DNA from: Bradyrhizobium rifense
GTDB lineage: Bacteria > Pseudomonadota > Alphaproteobacteria > Rhizobiales > Xanthobacteraceae
Length of the DNA stretch: 64,000 nt
Assembly: GCF_008123425.1 (NCBI RefSeq)
Contig: NZ_VSSS01000032.1
Location: 215,049-279,048 of the forward strand
Reading direction: 5' to 3'
Of the stretch, positions 26,728 through 37,080 are shown piece after piece (position 1 is the stretch's first letter; each line of letters starts with the position of its first letter). The position numbers and the translations under genes are program-made. The notes beneath the pieces were generated by a model. The model was not told the DNA's origin. It saw only the letters and a list, made by a program, of their open reading frames with translations, and did no database searches.

Positions 26728-27831
26728 TTATCGAGGACCGCTCAGCTGGTCGTCGACCGCGTAGAGCGTGCAGGCCGGCGACCATTTCATGCAGGCTGCT
26801 AGCGAATCGCGCTCCGCATCGTCCACGGTGGTACGCCCCGAGCGCCAGCCGTAACCGCCATTGGGCGACACCGCAAAAGCCTTGTGCGGCGTGGTGCTGG
26901 CGAGATAGCGCGCGAACTCGGCTTTCGCCGCGTCACTGAAATGGCCCAGTGGCGGTAGCGGATCGGGCGGGCTGAGAATGTCGTGGGCGAGCCCGCGCTC
27001 GCGCAGGAACGCGTCGAGATAGGGCGTCCATTGCAGGCGGCCCGCCACGGAATAGAGATAGTGACCGTCGTCGCCGTAAGGCGGTGCCGAGACGAATTTC
27101 GCGTTGCCGCCGCCGGCGCGAAAACCTGCATAGAGGCGGCGCGCCAGATCAGGGCCGAAGTACAGATCGTTGGTCGCGTAGACCCACAGCATCGGTATCC
27201 GCGAGGTCTTGCCGAAGCTGGCGAAGGCCTGCACCAGCCCCTCCTCGTTGCAGACGTCCTCGTCCTCGTCGCGCGAGCCGCGGCCGCCGGCGAAGCTGAT
27301 CGCGGCGACGAGACCGGCCGGAGGCTGTGCGGTCAGCGCGACGGTGGCGAGCCCGCCGGCAGAATGGCCGGCCGCGATCATGCCCGTCGTGGTGACGTCG
27401 GCCCGGTGCGCCATCGCGTCGATCGCCGCGCGCAAATCCGCGACCGCAACGGCGGCCGCCGGCAGATAGGCGGCGTTGGCGCAGCCGCCGACGCTGTCGA
27501 CGCGCCCGCCGGGCGAGGTGCCGTAGCCGCGCCGCATCACGATCAGGGCGGCGAAACCGCGGCGCGCATATTCCAGTGCGATGCCGTAATATCCGTGCGC
27601 ATTCATCGTCGCGCGATCGGCAAAGCTGCGCGGCGTGCCGTGGCTGAGCAGCGCGAGCGGATAGCGCTTGGTCCCGGCCGGACGGACCAGGAACGCCTCC
27701 AGCCCCTGCGGCCCGGCCTCCGCCATCGGGATGCGCAGGTCCTCGGTGTAGAACTGGCCTGCGCGCGCCGGCGTAAAGGCCATGGCAAGTGAGCCGATCA
27801 GCAAAACCAAGAGCCTGTGAAACAGCGCCAT
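26728..27831 (-). CDS. Secreted alpha/beta-hydrolase (dienelactone hydrolase/acetyl-esterase-like)
   Basis: The 367-residue product has a signal peptide of about 24 residues ending ARAG. The alpha/beta-hydrolase core shows LLSHGTPRS (oxyanion region), GHSAGG (nucleophile Ser in G-x-S-x-G), YATND (acid) and DDGHY (catalytic His), in the right order. The enzyme should act in the periplasm on ester or amide bonds of an unknown substrate. It is convergent with the 426-residue gene (12 bp apart) and divergent from the phosphoglucomutase gene. No lid domain or further domain is seen. Confidence 0.85.
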   Translation of the reverse strand: MALFHRLLVLLIGSLAMAFTPARAGQFYTEDLRIPMAEAGPQGLEAFLVRPAGTKRYPLALLSHGTPRSFADRATMNAHGYYGIALEYARRGFAALIVMRRGYGTSPGGRVDSVGGCANAAYLPAAAVAVADLRAAIDAMAHRADVTTTGMIAAGHSAGGLATVALTAQPPAGLVAAISFAGGRGSRDEDEDVCNEEGLVQAFASFGKTSRIPMLWVYATNDLYFGPDLARRLYAGFRAGGGNAKFVSAPPYGDDGHYLYSVAGRLQWTPYLDAFLRERGLAHDILSPPDPLPPLGHFSDAAKAEFARYLASTTPHKAFAVSPNGGYGWRSGRTTVDDAERDSLAACMKWSPACTLYAVDDQLSGPR

Positions 27832-27974
27832 GAGCCGACTCGAAAAGATTGGTCAAAAGAAGACCATAGCACGATCTCAGGAACAGCTCGCCCATCGCGC
27901 GTGTTGTGGTTTGGCGCTAGCCCAGCCGATGCTATGGTGTGGCGCAATCTCTACGACAGGACGAGGATATTTCA

Positions 27975-29621
<1,647 letters not shown>

Positions 29622-29656
29622 GGCGAGCAACGCTCTAGCCACAGCGAAGGTGCGCT

Positions 29657-29788
29657 CCCTCTCCCGCTTGCGGGGGAGGGCCGGGGTGGGGATGTCTCCG
29701 CGTCGGGATTTTCCGAAGTTTCCGGAAACAGTCTTTACGCGGAGAGAGCCCCCACCCGGCGCTCCGCTCCCCCGCAAGCGGGAGAGGT
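29657..29788. repeat. REP-like palindromic intergenic element
   Basis: The left arm (29657-29692, CCCTCTCCCGCTTGCGGGGG...) and right arm (29749-29788, ...CCCCCGCAAGCGGGAGAGG) are inverted copies. An inner inverted repeat TCTCCGCG/CGCGGAGA closes the structure. Each arm also folds on its own through CCCGCTTGCGGG. Such elements are common between genes in Bradyrhizobium and Rhodopseudomonas genomes. It lies between convergent-free pgm and vanA and could act as a terminator or be a mobile palindrome remnant. Confidence 0.75.
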
Positions 29789-29826
29789 GACTGAGATCCA
29801 CAACGGCGATCTCATCATCTGAAAAT

Positions 29827-29834
29827 TGTATACA
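29827..29834. promoter_or_regulatory. Putative VanR operator 1 (TGTATACA)
   Basis: The perfect 8-bp palindrome TGTATACA within ATTGTATACA occurs 105 bp before the vanA start. The same word recurs at 29900. The length and AT-rich centre suit a FadR-type GntR dimer such as the VanR encoded in this operon. Confidence 0.5.
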
Positions 29835-29899
29835 CGAAGTAGTATTAAGGTATTATAGTACGCCAATTTTGGCCTTGAGCGATTCTGCCTTTCCTATAT

Positions 29900-29907
29900 T
29901 GTATACA
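29900..29907. promoter_or_regulatory. Putative VanR operator 2 (TGTATACA)
   Basis: The second TGTATACA palindrome is followed at once by a half-site GCATACATAA (29911-29921). It lies 32 bp before the vanA GTG, where a bound repressor would block RNA polymerase. The two palindromes are 73 bp apart (about seven helical turns), which would allow looping. Confidence 0.5.
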
Positions 29908-29938
29908 TAACGCATACATAAGTCTTGGGAGATCGCCG

Positions 29939-30988
29939 GTGACAAAACCCTTCCCCATGAACGCCTGGTACGCCGCCGCCTGGGACGCCGACGTCAAGCC
30001 GGCGCTGTTGCCGCGGACGATCTGCGGCAAGCACATCGTGATGTACCGCAAGGCCGACGGTTCGGTGGCAGCTCTTGAGGATGCCTGCTGGCATCGCCTG
30101 GTGCCGCTCTCGAAGGGCCGGCTCGAAGGCGATACCGTCGTCTGCGGCTATCACGGCCTGAAATACAATGCGCAGGGCCGCTGCACCTTCATGCCCTCGC
30201 AGGAGACCATCAATCCGTCGGCCTGCGTGCGCGCCTATCCCGTGGTCGAACGCCATCGCTACATCTGGCTCTGGATGGGCGATCCCGCGCTGGCCGATCC
30301 CGCGCTGGTGCCCGACATGCACTGGAATCACGATCCGGCCTGGGCCGGCGACGGCAAGACCATCCGCGTCAATTGCGACTACCGCCTCGTGCTCGACAAT
30401 CTCATGGACCTCACCCACGAGACCTTTGTGCACGGCTCCTCCATCGGCAACGATGCGGTTGCGGAAGCGCCGTTCGACGTCACCCATGGCGAGAAGACGG
30501 TGACGGTGACGCGCTGGATGCGCGGCATCGAGGCGCCGCCGTTCTGGGCCAAGCAACTCGGCAAGCCCGGCCTGGTCGATCGCTGGCAGATCATCCGCTT
30601 CGAGGCGCCCTGCACCATCGCCATCGACGTCGGCGTGGCGCCGACCGGTACCGGCGCGCCCGAAGGCGACCGCTCGCAGGGCGTCAACGGCTTCGTGCTC
30701 AACACCATCACGCCTGAGACCGACAAGACCTGCCACTATTTCTGGGCGTTCGTGCGCAACTATCAGATCGGGGAGCAGCGCATCACCACCGAGATCCGCG
30801 ACGGCGTCTCCGGCATTTTTCACGAGGACGAACTGATCCTCGAAGCGCAGCAGCGCGCGATGGACGAGAATCCGGATCGCATCTTCTACAATCTCAACAT
30901 CGACGCGGGCGCGATGTGGATGCGCAAGCTGATCGACAGGATGGTGGCGAAGGAAAACGCGCCGCAGCATCTTCAGGCCGCGGAGTAA
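29939..30988 (+). CDS. vanA: Vanillate O-demethylase oxygenase subunit
   Basis: The GTG start has GGGAG 8 nt upstream; the product has 349 residues. An N-terminal Rieske domain shows C50-W-H52 and C69-G-Y-H72 for the 2Fe-2S cluster. The mononuclear iron site is NLMDLTHETFVH (His160, His165, with Asp157 as bridge), the usual VanA signature. With VanB it demethylates vanillate to protocatechuate plus formaldehyde, a step in lignin-monomer catabolism. The operon order vanA-vanR-vanB (the GTG of the regulator is 5 bp after the vanA stop) supports the call. Related demethylases for other methoxy-aromatics cannot be excluded. Confidence 0.9.
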   Translation: MTKPFPMNAWYAAAWDADVKPALLPRTICGKHIVMYRKADGSVAALEDACWHRLVPLSKGRLEGDTVVCGYHGLKYNAQGRCTFMPSQETINPSACVRAYPVVERHRYIWLWMGDPALADPALVPDMHWNHDPAWAGDGKTIRVNCDYRLVLDNLMDLTHETFVHGSSIGNDAVAEAPFDVTHGEKTVTVTRWMRGIEAPPFWAKQLGKPGLVDRWQIIRFEAPCTIAIDVGVAPTGTGAPEGDRSQGVNGFVLNTITPETDKTCHYFWAFVRNYQIGEQRITTEIRDGVSGIFHEDELILEAQQRAMDENPDRIFYNLNIDAGAMWMRKLIDRMVAKENAPQHLQAAE

Positions 30989-30993
30989 TCCAA

Positions 30994-31755
30994 GTGAAAG
31001 CAGCGCCCGAGCGTGAGGTCGACCGCTCCGTCTCGCAGACCGTGAAGGCGCAGCTCGCGTTGCGCGACCAGATCCTGTCGGGCGCGTTACGCCCGGGCGA
31101 GCGCATCTCCGAGCTTCAGGCGGTGGAGACCACCGGCGCCTCGCGCACGCCGGTGCGCATGGCGCTGGTGCGGCTGGAGGAGGAGGGCCTGCTGGAGGCG
31201 ATCCCCTCCGGCGGCTTCATGGTGAAGGCGTTTTCCGAGCGCGACATCTCCGATTCCATCGAGCTGCGCGGCACGCTGGAAGGCCTCGCCGCGCGCTTTG
31301 CTGCCGAGCGCGGCGTCTCGGCGCGCGAGCTCGAGCCGCTGAAAGAGTGTCTTGCCGCGATCGACGAGCTGCTGCGGCAGGTCCCGATCTCGATCGAATC
31401 CTTCTCGTCCTATGTCGCGCTGAACGCGCGCTTCCACGCGCTGCTCACCGAATTGTCGCGCAGCCCGCCGCTGGTCCGGCAGATCGACCGTGCCTCGGCG
31501 CTGCCGTTCGCCTCGCCCAGCGGTTTTGTGATGGCGCAATCGGCACTGCCCGAGGCGCAGCAGATTCTGATCATCGGGCAGGAGCACCACCGCGTCGTGA
31601 TCGACGCCATCGAGAACCGCGAGGGCGCACGCGCCGAAGCCGTGATGCGCGAGCACGCGCGGCTCGCCGTGCGAAACCTGCGACTGGCGTTGCGCAACCG
31701 CACCCATCTCGATCTCTTGCCGGCGCTCGCGCTGATCAAGACCGCAACCGATTGA
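30994..31755 (+). CDS. vanR: GntR/FadR-family regulator of the vanillate operon
   Basis: The GTG at 30994 has GGAG 9 nt upstream and gives 253 residues; the open frame extends back into vanA. The N-terminal winged helix has the typical RDQILSGALRPGERISELQ and SRTPVRMALVRLEEEGLLE. The C-terminal FCD domain is helical, with H in ARFHALL and EHHRVVIDAIE/REHARLAVRNL as metal/ligand residues. In Caulobacter and related bacteria VanR represses vanAB until vanillate binds. Here it lies between vanA and vanB, so it would be autoregulated with them through the TGTATACA sites. Confidence 0.85.
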   Translation: MKAAPEREVDRSVSQTVKAQLALRDQILSGALRPGERISELQAVETTGASRTPVRMALVRLEEEGLLEAIPSGGFMVKAFSERDISDSIELRGTLEGLAARFAAERGVSARELEPLKECLAAIDELLRQVPISIESFSSYVALNARFHALLTELSRSPPLVRQIDRASALPFASPSGFVMAQSALPEAQQILIIGQEHHRVVIDAIENREGARAEAVMREHARLAVRNLRLALRNRTHLDLLPALALIKTATD

Positions 31756-31762
31756 GGGCACC

Positions 31763-32743
31763 ATGCGCTTCGTCGAAACCTGGATTCCGGCCACGCTCGT
31801 CTCGACCCGCGATCTTTCGCCCGGCATCCGCGAATTCCTGATTCGGCCCGACCAGTTCGATGGCGCCGCCTATCCGGTCGGCAGCCACATCAATGTCAGC
31901 GTGACCATCGACGGCTTGCCGGAGACGCGCGCCTACTCGCTGGTCGGCGAGGCTTCGTCAGCTGGCTTCAGAATCGCGGTGCGCCGCGCCGAGGATTCCC
32001 GAGGCGGCTCGCGCTACATGTGGCAGCTCGCGCCGGGCGCGCGGCTCGACATCACGCGGCCGGCCTCGCTCGTCGCGGTCGACTGGACGCGTGAAAACTA
32101 TTGCCTGATCGCCGGCGGCATTGGCATCACCCCGATCCTCGGCGCCGCGCAGGCGCTGGCGCGGCGCGGCGCCGATATGAAGCTGCACTACGCCGTGCGC
32201 GGGCGCGCTGACGCCGCCTATCTCGATGATCTCTCCGGCCTGCTCGGTGACCGCCTGGCCGTCCATGCCAGCGATGAAGGCAAACGGCTAGATCTCGACA
32301 GTCTGTTCGCTTCATTGCCGAAGGGCACGCTGACGCTGTTCTGTGGCCCGATGCGGATGCTCGATGCCGCCCGCCATGCCTGGATCGGCGCCGGCCATCC
32401 GCTTCCCGATCTCCGCTACGAGACCTTCGGCTCCAGCGGCACGCTGCCAACCGAGACGTTCCGCGTGCGCCTGAAGGGCTCCGATGTCGAGCTGGAAATT
32501 CCACGCGAGCGCTCGATGCTGGATGTCCTCAACGCCAGCGGACACGAGGTGATGTACGACTGCAAGCGCGGCGAATGCGGCCTCTGCGCCATCGACGTCG
32601 TCGCGGTCGACGGCGAGATCGACCACCGCGACGTCTTCTTCAGCGATCACCAGAAGCAAAGTAACGAAAAGATCTGCGCCTGCGTCTCGCGTGCGCGGGG
32701 GACCATCACGGTGGACACGCTGCTGCGAGCGGATGCGATTTGA
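31763..32743 (+). CDS. vanB: Vanillate O-demethylase reductase subunit
   Basis: The 326-residue protein has an N-terminal flavin-binding barrel with RAYSLVGEA, a NAD domain with GGIGITPILGAAQ and a C-terminal plant-type 2Fe-2S ferredoxin domain (CKRGECGLC plus a fourth Cys in KICACVSRA, about residues 268-310). This is the phthalate-dioxygenase-reductase layout of VanB. It passes electrons from NAD(P)H to the Rieske cluster of VanA. Its ATG is 7 bp after the vanR stop, so it is co-transcribed. Confidence 0.92.
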   Translation: MRFVETWIPATLVSTRDLSPGIREFLIRPDQFDGAAYPVGSHINVSVTIDGLPETRAYSLVGEASSAGFRIAVRRAEDSRGGSRYMWQLAPGARLDITRPASLVAVDWTRENYCLIAGGIGITPILGAAQALARRGADMKLHYAVRGRADAAYLDDLSGLLGDRLAVHASDEGKRLDLDSLFASLPKGTLTLFCGPMRMLDAARHAWIGAGHPLPDLRYETFGSSGTLPTETFRVRLKGSDVELEIPRERSMLDVLNASGHEVMYDCKRGECGLCAIDVVAVDGEIDHRDVFFSDHQKQSNEKICACVSRARGTITVDTLLRADAI

Positions 32744-32749
32744 GGCGGC

Positions 32750-34711
32750 CTACGCCGCAAAAATCGCCCGCAGTTTCTTCGAGTTGAGCAGCGCCTGCAC
32801 GGCATCGGCCGATACCGGCCGGCCGATCAGATAGCCCTGCACTTCGTCGCAAGCGATCTGCCTGAGATATTCCAGCTGGTCGGCGGTCTCGACGCCTTCG
32901 GCGACCACGTCGATGTTGAGGTCGCGCGCCAGCGAGATCACCGATTTCACGATCGCGGCGCAGTCCGGCTGCACCAGCATGTCGCGGATGAAGGATTGGT
33001 CGATCTTGATGCGGCTGAACGGCAGCTTGCGCAGATAAGTCAGCGACGAGAAGCCGGTGCCGAAATCATCCAGCGCCACCGTGGCACCTAACTCCAGCAG
33101 CGCATTCAGGATCGATGCCGCCGAGCCATATTTCGACAGCAGCATCGATTCCGTGATCTCGATCTCGAGCCGGTGCGGGGCGACCTTGGCGTCGGCCAGC
33201 GCCTGCACGATGGTCTGGAGAATGCTCGCGTTGTGAAACTGCGCCACCGAGAAATTCACGGCGACCCTGATGTCCTCCGGCCAGTCGGACAGCGTCGCGC
33301 AGGCGCGCCTGATCACCCATTCGCCGATCTCGTGGATCAGGCCGGTCTCTTCGGCGATCGGGATGAACTCGCTCGGCGGCACCAGTCCGCGCGAGGGATG
33401 CTGCCAACGCAGCAGCGCCTCGAAGCCGGTGATGCGGTTGGTGCCGAGATCGAGGAACGGCTGGAACACCAGAAACAGCTCGTCGCGCGCAATGGCGCCT
33501 GCGAGATCCACCTGCAACGCCTTGCGGTCGCGCGAGGCCTTGTCGTCGACTTCCTCGAAGAAGCAGATCGTGCCGGGTCCGGCCTTCTTGGCGCGATAGA
33601 GCGCGGCATCCGCATTCTTCATGATGTCGAGCGGCGTGTTACCGTCGCGCGGCGCCAGCACGATGCCGACGCTGGTGGCGCCAACGATCTCGCAGTTCTC
33701 GATCAGGAACGGCTCAGAGAAGGCCGCGACGAAGCGCTCGGCGATCTCGAGCGCATCTTCGGGGCGTGCCAGATTGGCCATTACCAGCGCGAACTCGTCG
33801 CCGCCGATGCGGGCGACGTGCTCGGCCGCGCGGGTGCAGCGCTGCAGCCGGCTTGCGACCTGGACCAGAACTTCGTCGCCGGCGGGATGGCCGAAGCGGT
33901 CGTTGACCTCCTTGAAGTGATCGAGGTCGAGCAGCAGCACGGCGAATTCTTCGCCGGACAAAGCGACGCGCTTCAACGCGCCATCGAGCGTCTCGTTGAA
34001 GGCGACGCGGTTGGGCAAATGGGTGAGGGGATCCTGCCGGACGATGCGCTCGGCTTCGATCTGCCGGATCACGCGCCGCGCGAAGGCAAAGGAATTGACG
34101 AACACGGCGCGCAGCAACACGGTCCCGTAGACCAACACCAGCACGGCCACCAGCACATAGGCGGGATCGCCGTCCCGGCCGAGGCAGATCGCGATGCCGA
34201 TGAAGATCGGCGTCGTGAACGCGATCGCCGCGATCGGGATGGTGGCGAAGGCCAGCGCGCCGCCGGCCAGCATGCCGGAGCAGAGGCACGTGATGACGAG
34301 CTGGCCGCCGGTGGAGGCGTTGGCGAAGAACGCGACCGGCACGATGCCCCAGGCGGCGCCGAGCATGAAGGCGTTGCGCACCAGCCGGTGCATGGCGCGG
34401 CGCGAGACGAATTGCGGCTTTGTGATCCGGCGCGACAGATGCGATTGCAGGCCGAAGGCGATCGCAGCACCCGCGACGACCACGGCCCAGGCCAGCGCAA
34501 ACGTCCAGTCGGGCGAGTGCCGCAGCGCGACCGCGAGCACGGCGGCGTTGCAGGCATTGGCGAGCATGATGCCGACCGAATAACCGAGCACCAGCGACAT
34601 CTGTTCGGCGCGGATATGTCCGGCGACGGCTTCGTCGGTTGAGGGACCGCCAAAGGCCGACAGATCGCCGGCAAACAACCGCACGACATAGTTGGTCAGG
34701 TGAGTCCGCAT
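32750..34711 (-). CDS. Membrane GGDEF-EAL protein (c-di-GMP turnover)
   Basis: The 653-residue protein begins with about 30 polar residues, then six or so membrane helices (roughly 38-215) of unknown sensory type. A GGDEF domain has an intact GGDEF near residue 305, but the upstream inhibitory I-site reads RAAE, not RxxD. The EAL domain (from about 425) keeps FEALLRW, NFSVAQ, EITES, DDFGTGFSS, KIDQSF, EGVE and QGYLIG, so phosphodiesterase activity is likely. It may both make and degrade c-di-GMP, with the I-site change weakening feedback. It is convergent with vanB (6 bp apart) and seems monocistronic. Confidence 0.9.
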   Translation of the reverse strand: MRTHLTNYVVRLFAGDLSAFGGPSTDEAVAGHIRAEQMSLVLGYSVGIMLANACNAAVLAVALRHSPDWTFALAWAVVVAGAAIAFGLQSHLSRRITKPQFVSRRAMHRLVRNAFMLGAAWGIVPVAFFANASTGGQLVITCLCSGMLAGGALAFATIPIAAIAFTTPIFIGIAICLGRDGDPAYVLVAVLVLVYGTVLLRAVFVNSFAFARRVIRQIEAERIVRQDPLTHLPNRVAFNETLDGALKRVALSGEEFAVLLLDLDHFKEVNDRFGHPAGDEVLVQVASRLQRCTRAAEHVARIGGDEFALVMANLARPEDALEIAERFVAAFSEPFLIENCEIVGATSVGIVLAPRDGNTPLDIMKNADAALYRAKKAGPGTICFFEEVDDKASRDRKALQVDLAGAIARDELFLVFQPFLDLGTNRITGFEALLRWQHPSRGLVPPSEFIPIAEETGLIHEIGEWVIRRACATLSDWPEDIRVAVNFSVAQFHNASILQTIVQALADAKVAPHRLEIEITESMLLSKYGSAASILNALLELGATVALDDFGTGFSSLTYLRKLPFSRIKIDQSFIRDMLVQPDCAAIVKSVISLARDLNIDVVAEGVETADQLEYLRQIACDEVQGYLIGRPVSADAVQALLNSKKLRAIFAA

Positions 34712-34922
34712 TCCAGCGCCTGCAGCAGCATGGGCCGTTTGTCCGGCTCGATCGGAAGAATTCGCCGTAAACCTTTGACGAACTATGAATTATCCCCGAT
34801 TGCCGCAGTTGCCGCGACCACTTCTGCGTGTTCCATCGCGAGTATCGATAACAAATCGATACAAATACGGCGCGTCGGGTTACGGCTGTAACGGTGGCGC
34901 ATGTTCGCCACCATCTCCGCCG

Positions 34923-36458
34923 TCATGCCCTGCGAAACGCCGCGGCCAATCGGATGACATCAGCGTCCACCAGCCCCTGCTCAGCCAGAAAACGCGCGAG
35001 CGCATCGGTCTGCTCAGAGCCGACGAAGGCGCCAATGTACCCGTCGGGACGCACCAGCACCCAATCCCCTGATGACACGGTGTAGGCGCTGCGGAAGTGC
35101 TCGCTGTCGTCGATGAGCTCTGCGCCCGGGCCGATGCAATGGATGTGCAGTCCAGCGCGCGCCGGCACGGCGTCACGTTTCACCTGGTAGCCGAGCAGCG
35201 TCCAGTGCGTCCCCCTAAGCAACTTGAACAGGCGGATGGGCTGCCCGGCGGCACCGCGGAGCGGCGCATCCGGCGCACGATCTCCTGCGAATAGACCTGC
35301 CGTGCGCCCCGGCTTTTCCAGCGCCAGCGGTGATCCGGGATAGCCGATGTCGAGTTGCTGCACCTCGCGGCCGCGTCTGATGTCGCCGCGTTTGGCGGCG
35401 TCCAGAAGATTTGTGGAAAGTCCGAGCATGCCGGCAGCGACCGGGCGGCGTTCTGCCTCATAGCTGTTGAGCAGAGTTGCCGACGCACCGCCGATCACGG
35501 CTGCGAGTTTCCAGCCGAGATTGTAGGCATCCTGCACGCTGGTATTGAGGCCTTGTCCACCGGTCGGCGGATGAATGTGAGCCGCATCGCCAATCAGGAA
35601 TGCGCGGCCGTCCTTGTAACGATCGGCCAGCCGTGCGTTCATCTGATAGGCCGATGCCCAAAGCACGGAGTGAATGCGGATGTCGTCGCGCCCGCTGCGC
35701 TCGGCGATCATCGTCGAAAGCCCTTCGGCCGACAGGTCGACCTCGCCTTCGAGCGGGACCGGCGCCTGCAACTGGAAGAGCGCCGTTCCGGCCAGCGGAC
35801 ACAGCGCCATCTGGCGGTCCATCGCGCCGTCGTTGAAGCGGTGCCACGCCGTGCGGTCGAGCCCGGTCAGGACAACATCGGCCACCACGGCGCGCACGCC
35901 GAGGGTCTTGCCCGGAAAGCCGATATCGAGTGCGTGACGCACGAAGCTGCGCCCGCCGTCGGCACCGACGAGGTAACGCACCGATATCGCTTCCTCGCCG
36001 GCCTCGCCTGAAAGACGCGCCGTCACGCCGTCCTGGTCCTGCTCCAGGGCGACCAGTTCGCAGTCGAACTCCACCCTCTGGCCGAGTTCGAGCAGTCGCT
36101 CGCGCATCACGCCCTCGGTCAGGAATTGCGGGATCATCAGCGGCGTGTGGTAGGGCTCGGCGGGCGTCGGACTGATGTGCTCCACGACCTCGGACTCGAT
36201 GAAGCTGCCGTCGCTACGATATTCGCGCTGCGGCGGGTAGGGACCGCCGGCCGCAACGATGCGGTCGAGGATGCCGAGATCCTCGAAAATCTCCTGGGTT
36301 CGCGGCTGGATTCCCTTGCCGCGAGACCCGTGGAACGGACCCTCTCTCTTCTCGACCAGCCGAAAGGAGACGCCCCGCCGGGCGAGATCGATGGCGAGCG
36401 TCAGGCCGGCCGCACCCGCGCCGCAGATCAGCACATCCGCCGTGAATTGCTTTGTCAT
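34923..36458 (-). CDS. FAD-dependent aromatic monooxygenase (PheA/TfdB/MhpA family)
   Basis: The ATG at 36458 (MTKQFTADVLICGAG) with GAGGG 4-5 nt upstream gives 511 residues. GAGAAG at 13-18 binds the ADP of FAD. RTQEIFEDLGILDRI, a DG near YLVGADGGRSFVRH and GDAAHIHPPTGGQGLN (second FAD/NADPH motif) match class A flavoprotein hydroxylases. A thioredoxin-like C-terminal domain (about 375-511) is typical of phenol-hydroxylase-type members. It should hydroxylate an aromatic or polyketide-like substrate using NAD(P)H and O2. It is divergent from a MarR regulator that likely controls it. Substrate unknown. Confidence 0.85.
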   Translation of the reverse strand: MTKQFTADVLICGAGAAGLTLAIDLARRGVSFRLVEKREGPFHGSRGKGIQPRTQEIFEDLGILDRIVAAGGPYPPQREYRSDGSFIESEVVEHISPTPAEPYHTPLMIPQFLTEGVMRERLLELGQRVEFDCELVALEQDQDGVTARLSGEAGEEAISVRYLVGADGGRSFVRHALDIGFPGKTLGVRAVVADVVLTGLDRTAWHRFNDGAMDRQMALCPLAGTALFQLQAPVPLEGEVDLSAEGLSTMIAERSGRDDIRIHSVLWASAYQMNARLADRYKDGRAFLIGDAAHIHPPTGGQGLNTSVQDAYNLGWKLAAVIGGASATLLNSYEAERRPVAAGMLGLSTNLLDAAKRGDIRRGREVQQLDIGYPGSPLALEKPGRTAGLFAGDRAPDAPLRGAAGQPIRLFKLLRGTHWTLLGYQVKRDAVPARAGLHIHCIGPGAELIDDSEHFRSAYTVSSGDWVLVRPDGYIGAFVGSEQTDALARFLAEQGLVDADVIRLAAAFRRA

Positions 36459-36470
36459 GGGACCCTCAAT

Positions 36471-36489
36471 ATGTGTAATATGCACACAT
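36471..36489. promoter_or_regulatory. Putative MarR operator (ATGTGT-N7-ACACAT)
   Basis: A perfect inverted repeat ATGTGT-N7-ACACAT sits 13 bp from the monooxygenase start and 20 bp before the MarR start, between the divergent genes. A half-site ACACAT recurs at 36530-36535 inside the start of the MarR gene. The size suits a MarR dimer. Confidence 0.55.
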
Positions 36490-36508
36490 TAAGGTGAGGG
36501 TCGTCGGG

Positions 36509-36988
36509 ATGTCAAGAAGGGTGCAAAATACACATATTAAAAAACAGGTGCGCTCGCTTCACGAGGCGTTGATCGACATCATCGGCGTCATCAACCGCCG
36601 GCAGGGCGACGAGATGATGATCCGCGAGGCGGGGATATCGCTCGATCGCGCGCTGTTTCCGCTGCTCGTCGGCATCGAGCGGCGTGGTCCGATCGGAGTC
36701 GTCGACCTCGCCGATCGCATGGGGCGGGACTACACCACAGTCAGCCGGCAGGTCGCGAAACTGGAAAGCCTGGGCCTCGTCAGGCGCCATGCCAGCGAAG
36801 CGGACCGCCGCGTCAGCGAAGCCACCGTCACCCCGAGTGGACAAGCGATGACGGACGCGGTCGACAGGGCGCGCGAACGAATTGTCGGGGGAATGTTTGC
36901 GACCTGGGACGATCGGGAGATCGAGGATCTCGTGCGCTTGATGCGCAAGCTCGCCGACGCGATGACCGCGCCGGGCGAGCCCGGTTGA
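36509..36988 (+). CDS. MarR-family transcriptional regulator
   Basis: The ATG at 36509 with GAGGG about 9 nt upstream gives 159 residues; a GTG at 36494 is also possible. The winged helix shows RRGPIGVVDLADRMGRDYTTVSRQVAKLESLGLVRRHASEADRR in outline, including the DxRxxxxxxT-type wing (ADRRVSEATVT). Long N- and C-terminal helices make the dimer interface. It is divergent from the flavin monooxygenase, and the ATGTGT-N7-ACACAT palindrome between them is its probable operator. It likely represses the monooxygenase until an aromatic ligand binds. Confidence 0.87.
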   Translation: MSRRVQNTHIKKQVRSLHEALIDIIGVINRRQGDEMMIREAGISLDRALFPLLVGIERRGPIGVVDLADRMGRDYTTVSRQVAKLESLGLVRRHASEADRRVSEATVTPSGQAMTDAVDRARERIVGGMFATWDDREIEDLVRLMRKLADAMTAPGEPG

Positions 36989-37012
36989 AATCGATCACGA
37001 GCGCGCGGCTTG

Positions 37013-37080
37013 TCAGCGTCTGAGCTGCTTCGGATCGTATTGAAACCGCTCCTCGATCAGCTGATCGCCGCGCCACGCCT
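37013..37080 (-). pseudogene. 3' remnant of a SnoaL-like gene
   Basis: The minus strand reads AWRGDQLIEERFQYDPKQLRR and a stop (TGA at 37013-37015). This closely matches the C-terminus of the intact SnoaL-like gene at 39020 (WQGDQLIEERFYYDPKQMGR, then stop), and the DNA is also similar. The homology begins right at the stop of the AraC-family gene, and no upstream part survives. It is therefore a truncated relic, presumably left when the AraC gene or flanking DNA was inserted or rearranged. Confidence 0.7.

Noticed and set aside
33173..34642. 489-codon plus-strand frame opposite the GGDEF-EAL gene
   Set aside because: Antisense shadow of a gene with intact GGDEF and EAL motifs.
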